This document shows positions 10,137 through 19,631 of a DNA stretch of 64,000 bases, piece by piece. Origin of the DNA: an uncultured Serinicoccus sp. (GTDB lineage: Bacteria; Actinomycetota; Actinomycetes; Actinomycetales; Dermatophilaceae); assembly GCF_947487915.1 (NCBI RefSeq), contig NZ_CANKYH010000005.1, forward strand, positions 186,001 to 250,000, in the 5' to 3' direction. A program made the position numbers and the translations under genes. Positions within the stretch are counted from its first letter, which is position 1; every line of letters begins with the position of its first letter. The notes under the pieces are model-generated. The model had not been told where the DNA came from and did not search any database. It saw nothing but the letters and a program-made list of their open reading frames with translations.

Positions 10137-10155
10137 GGGGCCGGAGCGCGGCCCC
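10137..10155. terminator. Short GC hairpin between convergent genes
   Basis: Seven-base-pair stem GGGGCCG/CGGCCCC (10137-10143, 10149-10155) with a five-base loop, 6 bases after the aldo/keto reductase stop and 12 before the stop of the convergent AAA gene. Probable intrinsic terminator for both. Confidence 0.55.
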
Positions 10156-10167
10156 TGCGCGGGCGGC

Positions 10168-11376
10168 TCAGGTGTTCTCGCGCAGGTAGCGGCCGAAGTG
10201 CGGCACCGTGAAGGCGATGCGCCCGCGCTCCCCGGAGTAGATGAGGCCCTTCTTGAGCAGCGCGTCCCGCGGCGGCGACAGCGACTGCGGCTTGCGGCCC
10301 AGGTGGCTGGCGATGTCGGCCGTCGCGACCGACTCGATCTCGTCGACCTCCTCCCCCGTCTCCACCCGCTGCGCGGCGAGGTCGGCCATCGCCCGGAGGT
10401 ACTCCCGCTCCCCCGGGGTGGCCCGCTCGTAGCGGCTGCCGAAGAAGCCGACCGCCAGCTCGGCCTCGGCCTCCGGGCCCGCCACCCGCACGTCCTCGGC
10501 GGTGATGGGGGACTCCGGCGCGAGGTCCCACACCTCCTTGCCGTATGCCTGCAGGAAGTAGGGGTAGCCGCCGGTGGCGGCATACATCGCCGACAGCGCC
10601 TCCGGCGACCACGTGGCGTCCTCGTCCTGCGCGGGCAGCTGCAGCGCTCGCTCGGCCTGCTCCCGCGAGAGCCGGTCGATGCGGGTGTAGCGGAAGAGCC
10701 GCTCGGAGTAGGACTTGCTCGCCGACAGCACCGCGGGCAGGTGGGGCAGCCCGGCGCCCACGACGATGACCGGCAGCGCCGACTGGCTCAGCTCGTGGCA
10801 GGCGGCGCAGATGGCCGACACGTCGTCGGGCTGCAGGTCCTGCATCTCGTCGATGAAGACGCCCACGCCCTTCCCGACGTCCGCCGCGAGCCCTCCGACG
10901 TCGGAGAGCAGCTCGACGAGGTCGATCTCGATGTCGCCGGAGTCGGCGCGCCCGGTGACCGCGGCGACCTCGATGCCGGGGTTCCACCGGTCCCGCAGCT
11001 TGGCACCCGGCTGGTGCTTCTGGGCGAACGCCTTGATGACGCCGAGCACGTGGTCGACCTCGTCACCCTGCGGGTGCCCGAGCTCGCGCACCGCCACGTG
11101 CAGCGCCGCCGCCATGGGTCGGCGCATCCCCTGCTCCGGGCGCGCCTCGTACTTGCCCGTCCCCCACCGGGAGCGCACGGCCGCCCCGCGCAGCGCGTTG
11201 AGCAGCACCGTCTTGCCGACGCCGCGCAGGCCGGTGAGCACCATGGAGCGTTCGGGGCGGCCGCGCTGGATGCGCTCGAGCACCACGCGGAAGCGGTCGA
11301 GCTGCTCGTCGCGACCGGCGAGCTCGGGGGGCCGTTGGCCGGCGCCGGGGGCGTAAGGATTACGGATGGGGTCCAC
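10168..11376 (-). CDS. AAA/ORC-like ATPase with C-terminal winged helix
   Basis: 402 residues. The Walker A motif is GLRGVGKTVLL (about 49-60) and Walker B is GVGVFIDEMQDL (about 165-176). The sensor region is followed by ATGGYPYFLQAYG, typical of STAND/ORC-type ATPases. The last 80 residues form a predicted winged helix (IASHLGRKPQSLSPPRDALLKKGLI). It is cytoplasmic with no membrane segment. Known relatives are generic nucleotide-dependent switches of unclear function. It lies just downstream, on the same strand, of the WXG100 gene, but a 14-bp hairpin separates them. A functional link to the secretion genes is therefore only a possibility. Confidence 0.8.
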   Translation of the reverse strand: MDPIRNPYAPGAGQRPPELAGRDEQLDRFRVVLERIQRGRPERSMVLTGLRGVGKTVLLNALRGAAVRSRWGTGKYEARPEQGMRRPMAAALHVAVRELGHPQGDEVDHVLGVIKAFAQKHQPGAKLRDRWNPGIEVAAVTGRADSGDIEIDLVELLSDVGGLAADVGKGVGVFIDEMQDLQPDDVSAICAACHELSQSALPVIVVGAGLPHLPAVLSASKSYSERLFRYTRIDRLSREQAERALQLPAQDEDATWSPEALSAMYAATGGYPYFLQAYGKEVWDLAPESPITAEDVRVAGPEAEAELAVGFFGSRYERATPGEREYLRAMADLAAQRVETGEEVDEIESVATADIASHLGRKPQSLSPPRDALLKKGLIYSGERGRIAFTVPHFGRYLRENT

Positions 11377-11453
11377 GATGGGACTGTATGCCGTTCTCTA
11401 GCGCATCTGTCAGAGACACGCAGACAAGGTCATCGTCGACCTCGCGGGCAGAC

Positions 11454-11494
11454 GACAGGGGCCGGGGGGCGCCGCGCGCTCCCCGGCCCCTGTC
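11454..11494 (-). terminator. Terminator after WXG100 gene
   Basis: Perfect 14-bp inverted repeat GACAGGGGCCGGGG/CCCCGGCCCCTGTC (11454-11467, 11481-11494) with a 13-base loop, starting 11 bases after the WXG100 stop in the minus direction. It probably ends the long pilus/secretion transcript or the WXG100 monocistron. Confidence 0.75.
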
Positions 11495-11504
11495 GGCGGA
11501 TGAC

Positions 11505-11780
11505 TCAGATGCGGTCCGACTCGCCGGTGGCGGCGGCCAGGTTGTTGTGCTGCGTCTTGATGTCTTCCTTGGCCTCGTTGAGCGCGTCGACCAGCTTGGG
11601 GGTCAGTGTCGGCTTGAACGTCTGCCAGGCGTCCTTGAACTTCTCCGAGTTGGCACCGGTCCAGACGGTGCTGTTGAGCGACTTGTCGATGTCCTCAGAC
11701 ACCCGCTGGATGTCCAGGGCGGAGGTGTCGAGCGTCTTGTGCAGGTCTCGCAGAGTCGCGAGTTCACCACCAACGGCCAT
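11505..11780 (-). CDS. WXG100-family (ESAT-6-like) secreted protein
   Basis: 91 residues from ATG 11780, preceded by AAGGGGAGT. Two amphipathic helices flank the hairpin motif W40-T41-G42 (STVWTGANSEKF), the WxG signature of type VII secretion substrates. Length is typical (about 100). There is no cleavable signal. The C-terminal tail AKEDIKTQHNNLAAATGES does not show a clear YxxxD/E signal; whether its E/D-rich helix substitutes is unknown. The gene lies 215 bases downstream of the EssC ATPase gene, so the pair forms a minimal secretion cassette: substrate or structural WXG100 dimer plus motor. Confidence 0.85.
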   Translation of the reverse strand: MAVGGELATLRDLHKTLDTSALDIQRVSEDIDKSLNSTVWTGANSEKFKDAWQTFKPTLTPKLVDALNEAKEDIKTQHNNLAAATGESDRI

Positions 11781-11995
11781 GAGTAGTACTCCCCTTCCGA
11801 GGGTTCGTGGAAATGGTCCCGACCGCATCCCCCATGAAACCCCTCGGCGGTGCGGCCTTTCCTCACCCTAGGCAGACCCGGACGCCGTGTCCACCCTGTC
11901 GACGTCATCTTCGCGCCAAACTCGGACATCGGCAGCATCCTGCCGATCGACATCCGGTCCTGCTCCCGGGGACGGCGGGGCTCTCCCTTCCCGCC

Positions 11996-14900
11996 TCAGC
12001 CGGGCCAGACGACCTGCACGCGCTCCGCCTGGCCGGCCACGACGAGGTAGCCGCCACCCGGGGGCAGGGACTGCCCGTAGGCGGAGCGGTTGAGGCGGGC
12101 GCCGAAGAGGTCGGCGTCGGCGCTGGACTGCGGGTTGAGCAGGACACCGGTGCCGGCCTTCTTCAGCACTGCGGACGGGCCGCGGTAGTGGCTCTGCATG
12201 TCCGAGGCCGTGCCGGCTCCCACGAGCATGCTGTCGGAGTCCCGCATCTGCTCGATGGCCTTGACGAGGGCCTCGGCCAGCCACCCGTCCGACCCGACCA
12301 GCTCGGTGTCGTCGACGAGCACGACCAGGGGGTCCTCCCCTGCCACCAGGGCGGTGAGCTGCTCGGTCACCTCGCTCTGGTCGCTGCCCAGGTCCCAGGG
12401 TCCGTGCACCCCCGGCGACCCGGCGAGCTCGCGCAGCGGGCTCTTGCGCGGCGTGACCAGAGCCACCTGGCACCGTGCCCGCAGCGCCTCGTCGGCGAGC
12501 TGGCGCAGGACGGTGGAGCGCCCGCTGCGGCGGGGGCCGGTGACCAGCACGGCGGGACCGTGCTCGACCGCGTCGAGGTGGCGCAGGCCGAGGGTGTCGC
12601 CGCCCACGGCGACGGCCAGCGCGGTGTCGGGGACGGTGAGTCCCTGCGCCTGCTCCTCCTCGCGCAGCCGGTGCGCCTCCTGAGCGGTGAACCGGACCGG
12701 CAGCAGGTCGACGTGGAACGGCCGGCGCGAGCGCGGCAGGTCGGCATACCGCTGCGTGGCGGCCTTGCCGAGCGCCTGCAGGGCGCGCACCTGCGCGGTC
12801 CCGGCCGGGTCGTCGGCCAGCAGCGCGAACTGCGTCTCGCGGAGCCCCTCGGCCCGGAAGCCACGCCCCTCCGGCATCCGCTCGGGGACCTTCTTGGCCG
12901 GCATGCCGATGTTGGAGAAGTCGCTGGGGTCGGTCATGCGCATCATGATCTTGTCGTCCAGCAGCGTGCCCATGCGGCCCATGACCACGGAGCGGTCACC
13001 GGTCATGACGACCCGCACCCCGACGGCGGCACCCTCCTGGAGGATCTGCTGGAAGGCCGCCACCAGCCGACCACCGTCGAGGGAGTCGTAGACCTGGAAG
13101 AAGCCCTCCCAGCGGTCGAGGAGGACGAGCACGTAGGGGAGGCGCTCCTCCTGCGCCACCGCCGACCGCTGCTCGGCGACATCGGCGTACCCCGCCTGCG
13201 CCAGCAGCTGCTGACGCTCGCTGATGAGCGCGCGCAGGCGGCCGACCAGCCGCTCCATCCGGTCGGTCTGGTCGCGCAGGACGACGGCCCCCACGTGCGG
13301 GAGGGCCTGCAGCGGCAGCAGGGCGTTGTTGCCGCAGTCGACACCGTAGACGTGCACGTCCTCGGGCGACAGGTCCCGCGCGACGGCGCCGGCCAGCACC
13401 CGCAGCGCGCTCGACCGGCCGGTGCGCGCGGCCCCGACGATCGCCAGGTGGGACCCGGTGGCGAGGCTGTATGCCGCCACGTCCCGGCGCTGCTGCGCGG
13501 GCAGGTCGACGACCCCCAGCGGCAGCCGCATCCGACCGGGCTCGGGCACCGCGTCCGGGAACTGCTCCAGCACCTGCTCGAGGGTCACCACGTCGTCGAG
13601 CGCCGGCAGCCACGGGCTGGCCGGGGCGTGCACCCCCGACTCCTCGCTCGCCTGCTGGCAGGCCTGCACCAGGGCGGCGAGGTCGGTGGGGACCGAGACG
13701 TCCTCCTCCGCGGCCTGCGCCCGCGGCGGCGCGACCCCGAGCTCGGCGAACGGCATACCGCGGAGCTCGACCTCGGCGGCCCTGCCCTCTCCCCGCGGCC
13801 GGCCGCCGACCCGGGAGGACTGGAACGGGATGAGGCTGGAGTGGCCGAGCCGGGCGTAGCCGCGTCCCGGCGTCGACTGGGAGATCTCGGCCGCGTCGCG
13901 GGCCTCGATGACGTCCTGGGAGTCGCCCGAGTCGGTCACCCGCAGGGCGATCCGCAGGTTGGTGTTGGACTTGATCTCGGCGCTCACCACCCCTGCCGGC
14001 CGCTGCGTCGCCAGGATGAGGTGCACCCCCAGGGAGCGTCCGCGCCGGGCGATGTCGACCAGCCCGGTGACGAAGTCGGGCAGCTCGGCGACGAGCGCGG
14101 CGAACTCGTCGATGACGATGAGCAACCGGGGCATCGGCTCGTCCTCGGGTCCCCTGGTCGCGAGGTAGTCCTCGATGTCCTTCGCGTCGGCGCCCGCCAG
14201 CTGGTGCTCGCGTCGGCGCAGCTCGGCGCCCAGCGACTCCAGCGCCCGGCCGGTGAGGTGGCCGTCCAGGTCGGTCACCATCCCGACGGTGTGCGGCAAC
14301 CGGTTGCAGTCCTTGAACGCCGCGCCGCCCTTGTAGTCGACGAGCACGAAGGTCATCTCGTCGGGACGGTTGTGCACCGCGAGCGAGGCGATGACGGTCT
14401 GCAGCAGCTCGGACTTGCCCGAGCCCGTGGTGCCGGCCACCAGGCCGTGCGGGCCGTCCTTGACCATGTCGATGGCGAACGCGCCCTCCGTGCCCTCCCC
14501 GATGACGGCCCGCGTGGTGCGCCCGACCGACACCCAGCGCTCCTGCACGGCGGCGGCGGTGGGCGGGTCGAGCCGGAGCACGTCGAGCAGGCGGCTCGAG
14601 GTGGGGATCGTCGCGGCGGCGTCCTCGGCAGACACGTCCCGCACCGGGGCCACCGCCCGCGCCACCCGCTCCCCCCACGCCGGGCTGACCAGGTCGGGCC
14701 GGACCCCCTCGATGACCCACTGCTCGCTCACCGTGACCCGCATGAGCGGCTCGTCGGCCTGGACCACGGCCCGGCACTCCTCCGGCAGCAGCCGCTCGTC
14801 CTCGTCCAGGCACAGGAAGGTGATCCCGACCGAGGGCCCGCGCTGCAGCAGCGGCACCATGCCGGGCAGCAGGCGCAGCCGCCGCGAGCCGTCGAGCACG

Positions 14901-16675
14901 ACCAGCAGCGGCGGGAAGGTCACGCCCTTGCTCGAGAACGAGCCCGAGTCGGCGACCTCCAGGCGACGCTCGAGCTCGGCCACCAGCTCGGCGATCCGCC
15001 GGGCGGTGGTCTCGTCGTCCACCCCGACCTGGGCCAGCTCGGGGTCTCCGTCGTCGGAGCGCAGGTGCGGCAGCCAACGCGTCCAGTGCCAGTCGGCCTC
15101 ACCGTCGGCCGAGGTGAGCAGCGTCATGTCGAGGTCCACCGGCGAGTGCAGGACCGCCAGCTGGGCCACCACCCACCGGCCCACCGCGCGCCGGGCCGGA
15201 CCGGCCAGGCCGGTGACGCCGGCCTCCAGCAGGCTCACGGTGACCGGCACGTCGGGGGCGGTCCACGCCAGGTCCCCCTCGTGCTCCTCACGGGCGTTGG
15301 ACTTCACCGTCACCGAGGACACCTGGTCGGCCGTGCCGAAGCGGGCGACCAGCCAGTCCGGGTCGCTGCGGCGCCGCTCCCACAGCCGGCGCCGGGGCCC
15401 GATGGCGGTCATGAGCACCTCCCCGGGGTCCGCGAAGTCGCGTCGCCGGGCGGACCGCTCGTCGGAGAGACCGGCGAGGGCGCTCTGCTGCACCTTCCGC
15501 ATCCGGGCGGTGTACTCGGCGAAGTCGTTGCGGTAGCGCTTGCGCTCCTGCGACCGGCCGCTCACCCAGTTGGAGATGGCCATGAGCGGCGTCAACGCGA
15601 TGAAGATGAGGGTGTAGAGGCGTCCGGTGATGAGGTACATCGCCAGGCCGGCGAAGGCCGGCAGGAAGATGAAGGCCCAGGGGATCTGCTGGCCCAGCGG
15701 CCGCCGTGGCTCGTTGGGCAGGGTGAACTCGGTCTGCCGGGCGGCCGGCAGCAGCCGCGGCGGCCGGTTGTAGTCCAGGGTGGCGCCCTGCGGGCTGAGC
15801 GACAGCGAGGCGTCGGGCGCCGTCGGCACGGTGAGCTCGAGCAGGCAGGGGCCCACCACGAGGGCCTGCCCCGGCTCCCACACCTGGCCCGGCGCCACCT
15901 CCTCACGGTCGATGTGCAGCAGGGGCGTGGGCGCGTCGGCGCTGATGACCCGGGTCCCCGGCGGCAGCTCGCTGTAGGTGCTCTCACCGGCGCGCCGCTG
16001 CTGGATCTCGGCCTCGGCGTCGAGCACGATCGGGCCCGGCAACGGCCGGCTGCGCCACACCGGCTGCTGCAGCACCCCCAGCAGGTCCGGGTCCGGGTCG
16101 AGGACGACCGTGCCGTCGGGCCGCACCTGCACGGTCAGACAGACCTCGGGCAGACCCACCGGGGGCATGGCCACCGCGGCGTGCACCGTGCTGCCGACCA
16201 CGTGCTCACCGGTGCTGAGCCGGGCCACCGTGCCCGCCCCGGGACCGGAGGAGATCCGGACCTCCACCGTCCCGCGCGGCTCGGCCAGGAGGTCGCCCAC
16301 CGACCCGCCGACGCCGACCACGGAGCCGTGACGTACCGGGCTGGCGGTCAGCGGCATACCCGGGTCGAGCCGCCGGTCACCCACGTAGAGCGCGGGCGCG
16401 GGCACGGCGTCCCGCTCCCGGTCGGCGAGCGCGACCGGGGCCGAGGAGGGTCCGTCCTCGTTCCGCACGACGCGCAGCTGCGGGACCTGGGCCTCGGCAC
16501 CCCCGCCCGCCCCCAGCGCGGCGAACGGGCGCCCGCGCGCCGTGGTGTCGGCCACCCGGCGGGCCAGGGCCAGGGCGAGGTCGCCGACGGTGGCGTCGTC
16601 CTCGGTGTCGACGACGAGGTCCAGCGGGTCCGAGGGGCCCTCGGCCGCGGCGATCGCCGTGATCAGCAGCCGCAC
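11996..16675 (-). CDS. essC: EssC/EccC-type FtsK/SpoIIIE ATPase of type VII secretion
   Basis: 1559 residues from a GTG start. The N-terminal third (about 1-320) holds ubiquitin-like/FHA-like beta domains, as in firmicute EssC rather than mycobacterial EccC. Two adjacent membrane helices follow at about 328-370. The first FtsK/SpoIIIE domain is complete: AGTTGSGKSELL (Walker A, about 743), VLVDYKGGAAF, LLIVIDEFAALV (Walker B) and ILATQRPAGVV. The second (VGAARTGRSSAL, about 1078) and third (VTGPRRSGRSTVL, about 1379) have Arg in place of the Walker A Lys, suggesting degenerate ATPase sites. The protein would drive export of WXG100 proteins across the membrane. It starts 4 bases after the LysM/BTAD-like gene and is translationally coupled to it. 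No EccB, EccD, EccE or mycosin gene is visible in the window. Confidence 0.9.
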   Translation of the reverse strand: MRLLITAIAAAEGPSDPLDLVVDTEDDATVGDLALALARRVADTTARGRPFAALGAGGGAEAQVPQLRVVRNEDGPSSAPVALADRERDAVPAPALYVGDRRLDPGMPLTASPVRHGSVVGVGGSVGDLLAEPRGTVEVRISSGPGAGTVARLSTGEHVVGSTVHAAVAMPPVGLPEVCLTVQVRPDGTVVLDPDPDLLGVLQQPVWRSRPLPGPIVLDAEAEIQQRRAGESTYSELPPGTRVISADAPTPLLHIDREEVAPGQVWEPGQALVVGPCLLELTVPTAPDASLSLSPQGATLDYNRPPRLLPAARQTEFTLPNEPRRPLGQQIPWAFIFLPAFAGLAMYLITGRLYTLIFIALTPLMAISNWVSGRSQERKRYRNDFAEYTARMRKVQQSALAGLSDERSARRRDFADPGEVLMTAIGPRRRLWERRRSDPDWLVARFGTADQVSSVTVKSNAREEHEGDLAWTAPDVPVTVSLLEAGVTGLAGPARRAVGRWVVAQLAVLHSPVDLDMTLLTSADGEADWHWTRWLPHLRSDDGDPELAQVGVDDETTARRIAELVAELERRLEVADSGSFSSKGVTFPPLLVVLDGSRRLRLLPGMVPLLQRGPSVGITFLCLDEDERLLPEECRAVVQADEPLMRVTVSEQWVIEGVRPDLVSPAWGERVARAVAPVRDVSAEDAAATIPTSSRLLDVLRLDPPTAAAVQERWVSVGRTTRAVIGEGTEGAFAIDMVKDGPHGLVAGTTGSGKSELLQTVIASLAVHNRPDEMTFVLVDYKGGAAFKDCNRLPHTVGMVTDLDGHLTGRALESLGAELRRREHQLAGADAKDIEDYLATRGPEDEPMPRLLIVIDEFAALVAELPDFVTGLVDIARRGRSLGVHLILATQRPAGVVSAEIKSNTNLRIALRVTDSGDSQDVIEARDAAEISQSTPGRGYARLGHSSLIPFQSSRVGGRPRGEGRAAEVELRGMPFAELGVAPPRAQAAEEDVSVPTDLAALVQACQQASEESGVHAPASPWLPALDDVVTLEQVLEQFPDAVPEPGRMRLPLGVVDLPAQQRRDVAAYSLATGSHLAIVGAARTGRSSALRVLAGAVARDLSPEDVHVYGVDCGNNALLPLQALPHVGAVVLRDQTDRMERLVGRLRALISERQQLLAQAGYADVAEQRSAVAQEERLPYVLVLLDRWEGFFQVYDSLDGGRLVAAFQQILQEGAAVGVRVVMTGDRSVVMGRMGTLLDDKIMMRMTDPSDFSNIGMPAKKVPERMPEGRGFRAEGLRETQFALLADDPAGTAQVRALQALGKAATQRYADLPRSRRPFHVDLLPVRFTAQEAHRLREEEQAQGLTVPDTALAVAVGGDTLGLRHLDAVEHGPAVLVTGPRRSGRSTVLRQLADEALRARCQVALVTPRKSPLRELAGSPGVHGPWDLGSDQSEVTEQLTALVAGEDPLVVLVDDTELVGSDGWLAEALVKAIEQMRDSDSMLVGAGTASDMQSHYRGPSAVLKKAGTGVLLNPQSSADADLFGARLNRSAYGQSLPPGGGYLVVAGQAERVQVVWPG

Positions 16676-16679
16676 CGGC

Positions 16680-19598
16680 TCACCCGAGCTCGCGCAGGTC
16701 CGGGCTGAGGTGCTGGACGAGGGACACGGTCTCCGGCTCCAGGGCGGCGTCGCCCAGGGCGGCCGTCATCTCCCTGGTCACACCGGCCGCGTGGTCGGGG
16801 TCCGACCCGCCGAGGAGGCGCAGCAGGTCGCGCCACAGGGCCTGGGCCTGCGGCACCAGGGTCAGACCGTCACGCAGGGCCTGCTCGGCGGCCGGCCGGT
16901 CGCCGGAGCCGGCGAGGGTCGAGGCGGTGTGCCGGGCCACGGCGGTGATGACGACGCGGGCGTCCCGGGCCGCCTGGTGGAAGGCCAACCAGCCGTAGCG
17001 GGTGCCGGGGGTGCCGGAGAAGGCCGGCCCGCGGGCCTGACCCAGGACCTGCGCCAGGTCGCGCGGCGGCGTGTCGCGCCGCCCGGCCAGGGCCGTCAGC
17101 TCCAGCCAGTCGACGTGCACCTCCGGTCCGAGACGCCAGCGGCCGGCCTCGTCGCGGTCCAGCAACGGGGTCCCGTCGCTGCCCGTGCCGAGCCACTGCG
17201 TGGCCGAGGCCAAGGTGGCCTCCACCACGTCGTCCTCGACCCCGCGGGGCCACAGGGAGATGCGCAGGACCGCGTCGTGCACCCCCTCCGGGTGCAGCGC
17301 CACCAGGGTGACCAGCTCGGTCAGCAGCTCCTCCCGGGCCGGCGCGACGTGGCCGGGGGCCTGGACGAGCACCGGGCCGAGGAGCCCGACGTGGGCGAGG
17401 GCCGCCTGCCGGTCCGACATCGGGGCGGCCTCCGCGACGGGGCGTCGCTGCGCGGGCAGCGTCGCGACGGCGTCCAGGGGGCCCAGCGCGGCGGTGCGGG
17501 CGGCGGCCTCGGCACCGTCCTCGGCGGCCTCGCGCACCCACCCGGCGATCCGGTCCAGGTCGCCGTGGCGCAGTCGACGGGCCGTGCCCGACAGCCCCAG
17601 CACGCCCAGGTCGAGCTGCCCCGAGCCGTCGACGACGAACCGCCAGCGCGCGGACAGGGTCTGGCCCACGCAGAGGACCGCCAGCCCGCTGCGGCCTGCG
17701 GCGAGCAGCTCGGTCAGCTGCTGTGCCTCCTGCGGGCCCGGGCTGCCGGACAGGACGATGACGTGCGGTCGCAGGTCCTGGCCTGCACCGGCCGAACGCC
17801 CCGCGAGCACCCCGTCGACCCCGAGCCCGCGCAGCCGCGAGCGGTGGGCCTCCACGTCGCGACGTCCGACCTCCAGCGCCTCCTCGATCGAGCGGACCTG
17901 GTGGATGCGTCCGGGGGCGAGGTCGGCCAGCGCCTCGGTGCCGCTCCCGGCGAAGCCGACGAGCGTCGCCCGGGCCCCGTCGGACCACGGGTGGGTCACG
18001 AGGTCCACGACGGTGGACAGGGCGACCTCTCGGGCGACCTGCGGGTCGCCACCGACGCTCACCAGGCCGGGGGCGTACTCCAGGTCGACGAGCAGGTCGA
18101 AGCCGTGGGACCGGGCCACGTTGACGAGGGCCGGCCAGGGCGCCGGTCCGGTCACGGGGTGACCGTCCAGGTCGCCCGCGCGCAGCACCCAGACGCCGCC
18201 CTCCTCGGTCTGCTGCCAGGGCGCGGGGGGTCCGGGGTGGTCGGCGGCTCCCGCGAGGTGGACGACGAGCTGCTCGTCCCCGACGTAGACCGCGGCGGCG
18301 TCCGGCAGGTCGAGGCCCTGCTCGCGGCGCCCGGCCGCCAGCACCCGCAGGCCCCGGTCGAGCAGCTCGGCCCGTCCGCCGTCGGCCGCGAGCCGGAGGG
18401 CCTGCTCGGGCGCGCCGGGGTCGCCGTAGGCCCCGCGGCGGGTGGAGAGCGCCAGGGCGAGGCCGGCCAGCACCATGCCGCCACCGAGGGCGAGGTCGCC
18501 CAACGGGACCTGATCGGCCCCGCCACCCTCGGTCGCGGCGGCGGGCGCGGCGTCCCCCGAGGCCCCGCCGACGGCGGGGACGGCGAGGTCGGCCGCCCGG
18601 TCGGCCGCGCCGGAGCCGGCCTCTCCCGCGGCCTGCGCGGTGACGTCTGCCGTGCGTCCGCCCAGGTCGTCGAGGACGGCCTGGCTGGCCTCCGGGCCCG
18701 GCGTGGGCGCCGCGGCCGGCGCCTGGGTGCGCACCGAGGTGATGTCGGGGCCGGTCGCGTCGGCCGGCATGACCAGCTGCCAGCCCGGCTGGATGAGGTC
18801 GGCCTCCTGCAGCTTGCGTCCGTCGGGCTGCGTCCGGCCCTGGTTGAGCTGGTAGAGCTCCTTGTAGCGGTAGGGGTCCCCCAGCGTCCGGTCGGCGATG
18901 TCCCAGAGGGTGTCGTGGTGGCGGCCGGACGGCGGCTTGACCTCGTAGAACTTGGTGACGGTGGAGGACGCGGCCTCGGCCTTCGCCTCGGCGCCGGCGC
19001 CGGACGCGGTGGAGGCGGCGGAGGCGGAGCGTTCCTGCGCCCCGGCCTCCCCGACGCCGACCCCGCCCGTCGCTCCCTGCTCGGCGGCGGCGCCGGCCTG
19101 CGCGGTGCTCACCACGGAGGCCGCCGGGGCCCCGGACTGTCCGGGTGCCTGACCGGTCATGGTCGCCGACCCGGCCAGGAGGAGGACGCCGGCGATGAGA
19201 CGGCGGGCGAGGAGCTGGGACCCGGCCCCCGCCGGCACCATCCCGGGCAGCCGTCCGGCGCGCACGGCCCGCCACTCGGCGAGGAGGCAGACGACGAAGT
19301 GGGCCCACACGAGCCACACCAGCACCGCCACGATGTTGATGAGCGCCTCGGCGGTCACCGGGGCGGTCAGCCAGTCGAGGCTCGGCGCGGCGGTCGGCAG
19401 CGGGTTGCCGACGAGGAGCACGAGGCCCACCGGCACCCCGACGACGAGCACCAGCAGCCCCAGCAGGGCAGCCAGCCCCCGGGGGACGGACCGCTCGGTC
19501 TGCTCCGGGCGGGGAAGGTGGTCGGCCGCCGTCCGCGGCTGGAAGCCCGCCGACGGGGTGCGCCCCGACCTGGGACGCCTGGGTGTGGTGGTGCTCAT
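16680..19598 (-). CDS. Large membrane protein with LysM and BTAD-like C-terminal region
   Basis: 972 residues; ribosome binding site GGGGAGGATCACCG before ATG 19598. Two membrane helices lie near 42-62 and 85-110, a third near 132-148. An Ala/Gly-rich low-complexity stretch follows, then a LysM-like domain (about 215-280; HDTLWDIADRTLGDPYRY), another Ala-rich linker and a single helix near 375-395. The C-terminal half is soluble and contains a bacterial-transcriptional-activator-like region (about 850-960; ALRDGLTLVPQAQALWRDLL). This architecture is common in actinobacterial Tad/secretion loci, but its role is not established. It could anchor the machine to peptidoglycan or sense its state. 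Flanked by exported-protein genes and essC in one operon. Confidence 0.78.
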   Translation of the reverse strand: MSTTTPRRPRSGRTPSAGFQPRTAADHLPRPEQTERSVPRGLAALLGLLVLVVGVPVGLVLLVGNPLPTAAPSLDWLTAPVTAEALINIVAVLVWLVWAHFVVCLLAEWRAVRAGRLPGMVPAGAGSQLLARRLIAGVLLLAGSATMTGQAPGQSGAPAASVVSTAQAGAAAEQGATGGVGVGEAGAQERSASAASTASGAGAEAKAEAASSTVTKFYEVKPPSGRHHDTLWDIADRTLGDPYRYKELYQLNQGRTQPDGRKLQEADLIQPGWQLVMPADATGPDITSVRTQAPAAAPTPGPEASQAVLDDLGGRTADVTAQAAGEAGSGAADRAADLAVPAVGGASGDAAPAAATEGGGADQVPLGDLALGGGMVLAGLALALSTRRGAYGDPGAPEQALRLAADGGRAELLDRGLRVLAAGRREQGLDLPDAAAVYVGDEQLVVHLAGAADHPGPPAPWQQTEEGGVWVLRAGDLDGHPVTGPAPWPALVNVARSHGFDLLVDLEYAPGLVSVGGDPQVAREVALSTVVDLVTHPWSDGARATLVGFAGSGTEALADLAPGRIHQVRSIEEALEVGRRDVEAHRSRLRGLGVDGVLAGRSAGAGQDLRPHVIVLSGSPGPQEAQQLTELLAAGRSGLAVLCVGQTLSARWRFVVDGSGQLDLGVLGLSGTARRLRHGDLDRIAGWVREAAEDGAEAAARTAALGPLDAVATLPAQRRPVAEAAPMSDRQAALAHVGLLGPVLVQAPGHVAPAREELLTELVTLVALHPEGVHDAVLRISLWPRGVEDDVVEATLASATQWLGTGSDGTPLLDRDEAGRWRLGPEVHVDWLELTALAGRRDTPPRDLAQVLGQARGPAFSGTPGTRYGWLAFHQAARDARVVITAVARHTASTLAGSGDRPAAEQALRDGLTLVPQAQALWRDLLRLLGGSDPDHAAGVTREMTAALGDAALEPETVSLVQHLSPDLRELG

Positions 19599-19631
19599 CG
19601 GTGATCCTCCCCGGATCGCTGTCGGCTCAGG

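Noticed and set aside
11505..16675. Complete ESX secretion locus
   Set aside because: Only the ATPase and one WXG100 gene are present; EccB, EccD, EccE and mycosin are not found within the window.
11807..16708. 1633-codon plus-strand frame opposite essC
   Set aside because: Composition rich in Gly, Arg, His and Gln, with no domain; an antisense shadow of the ATPase gene.
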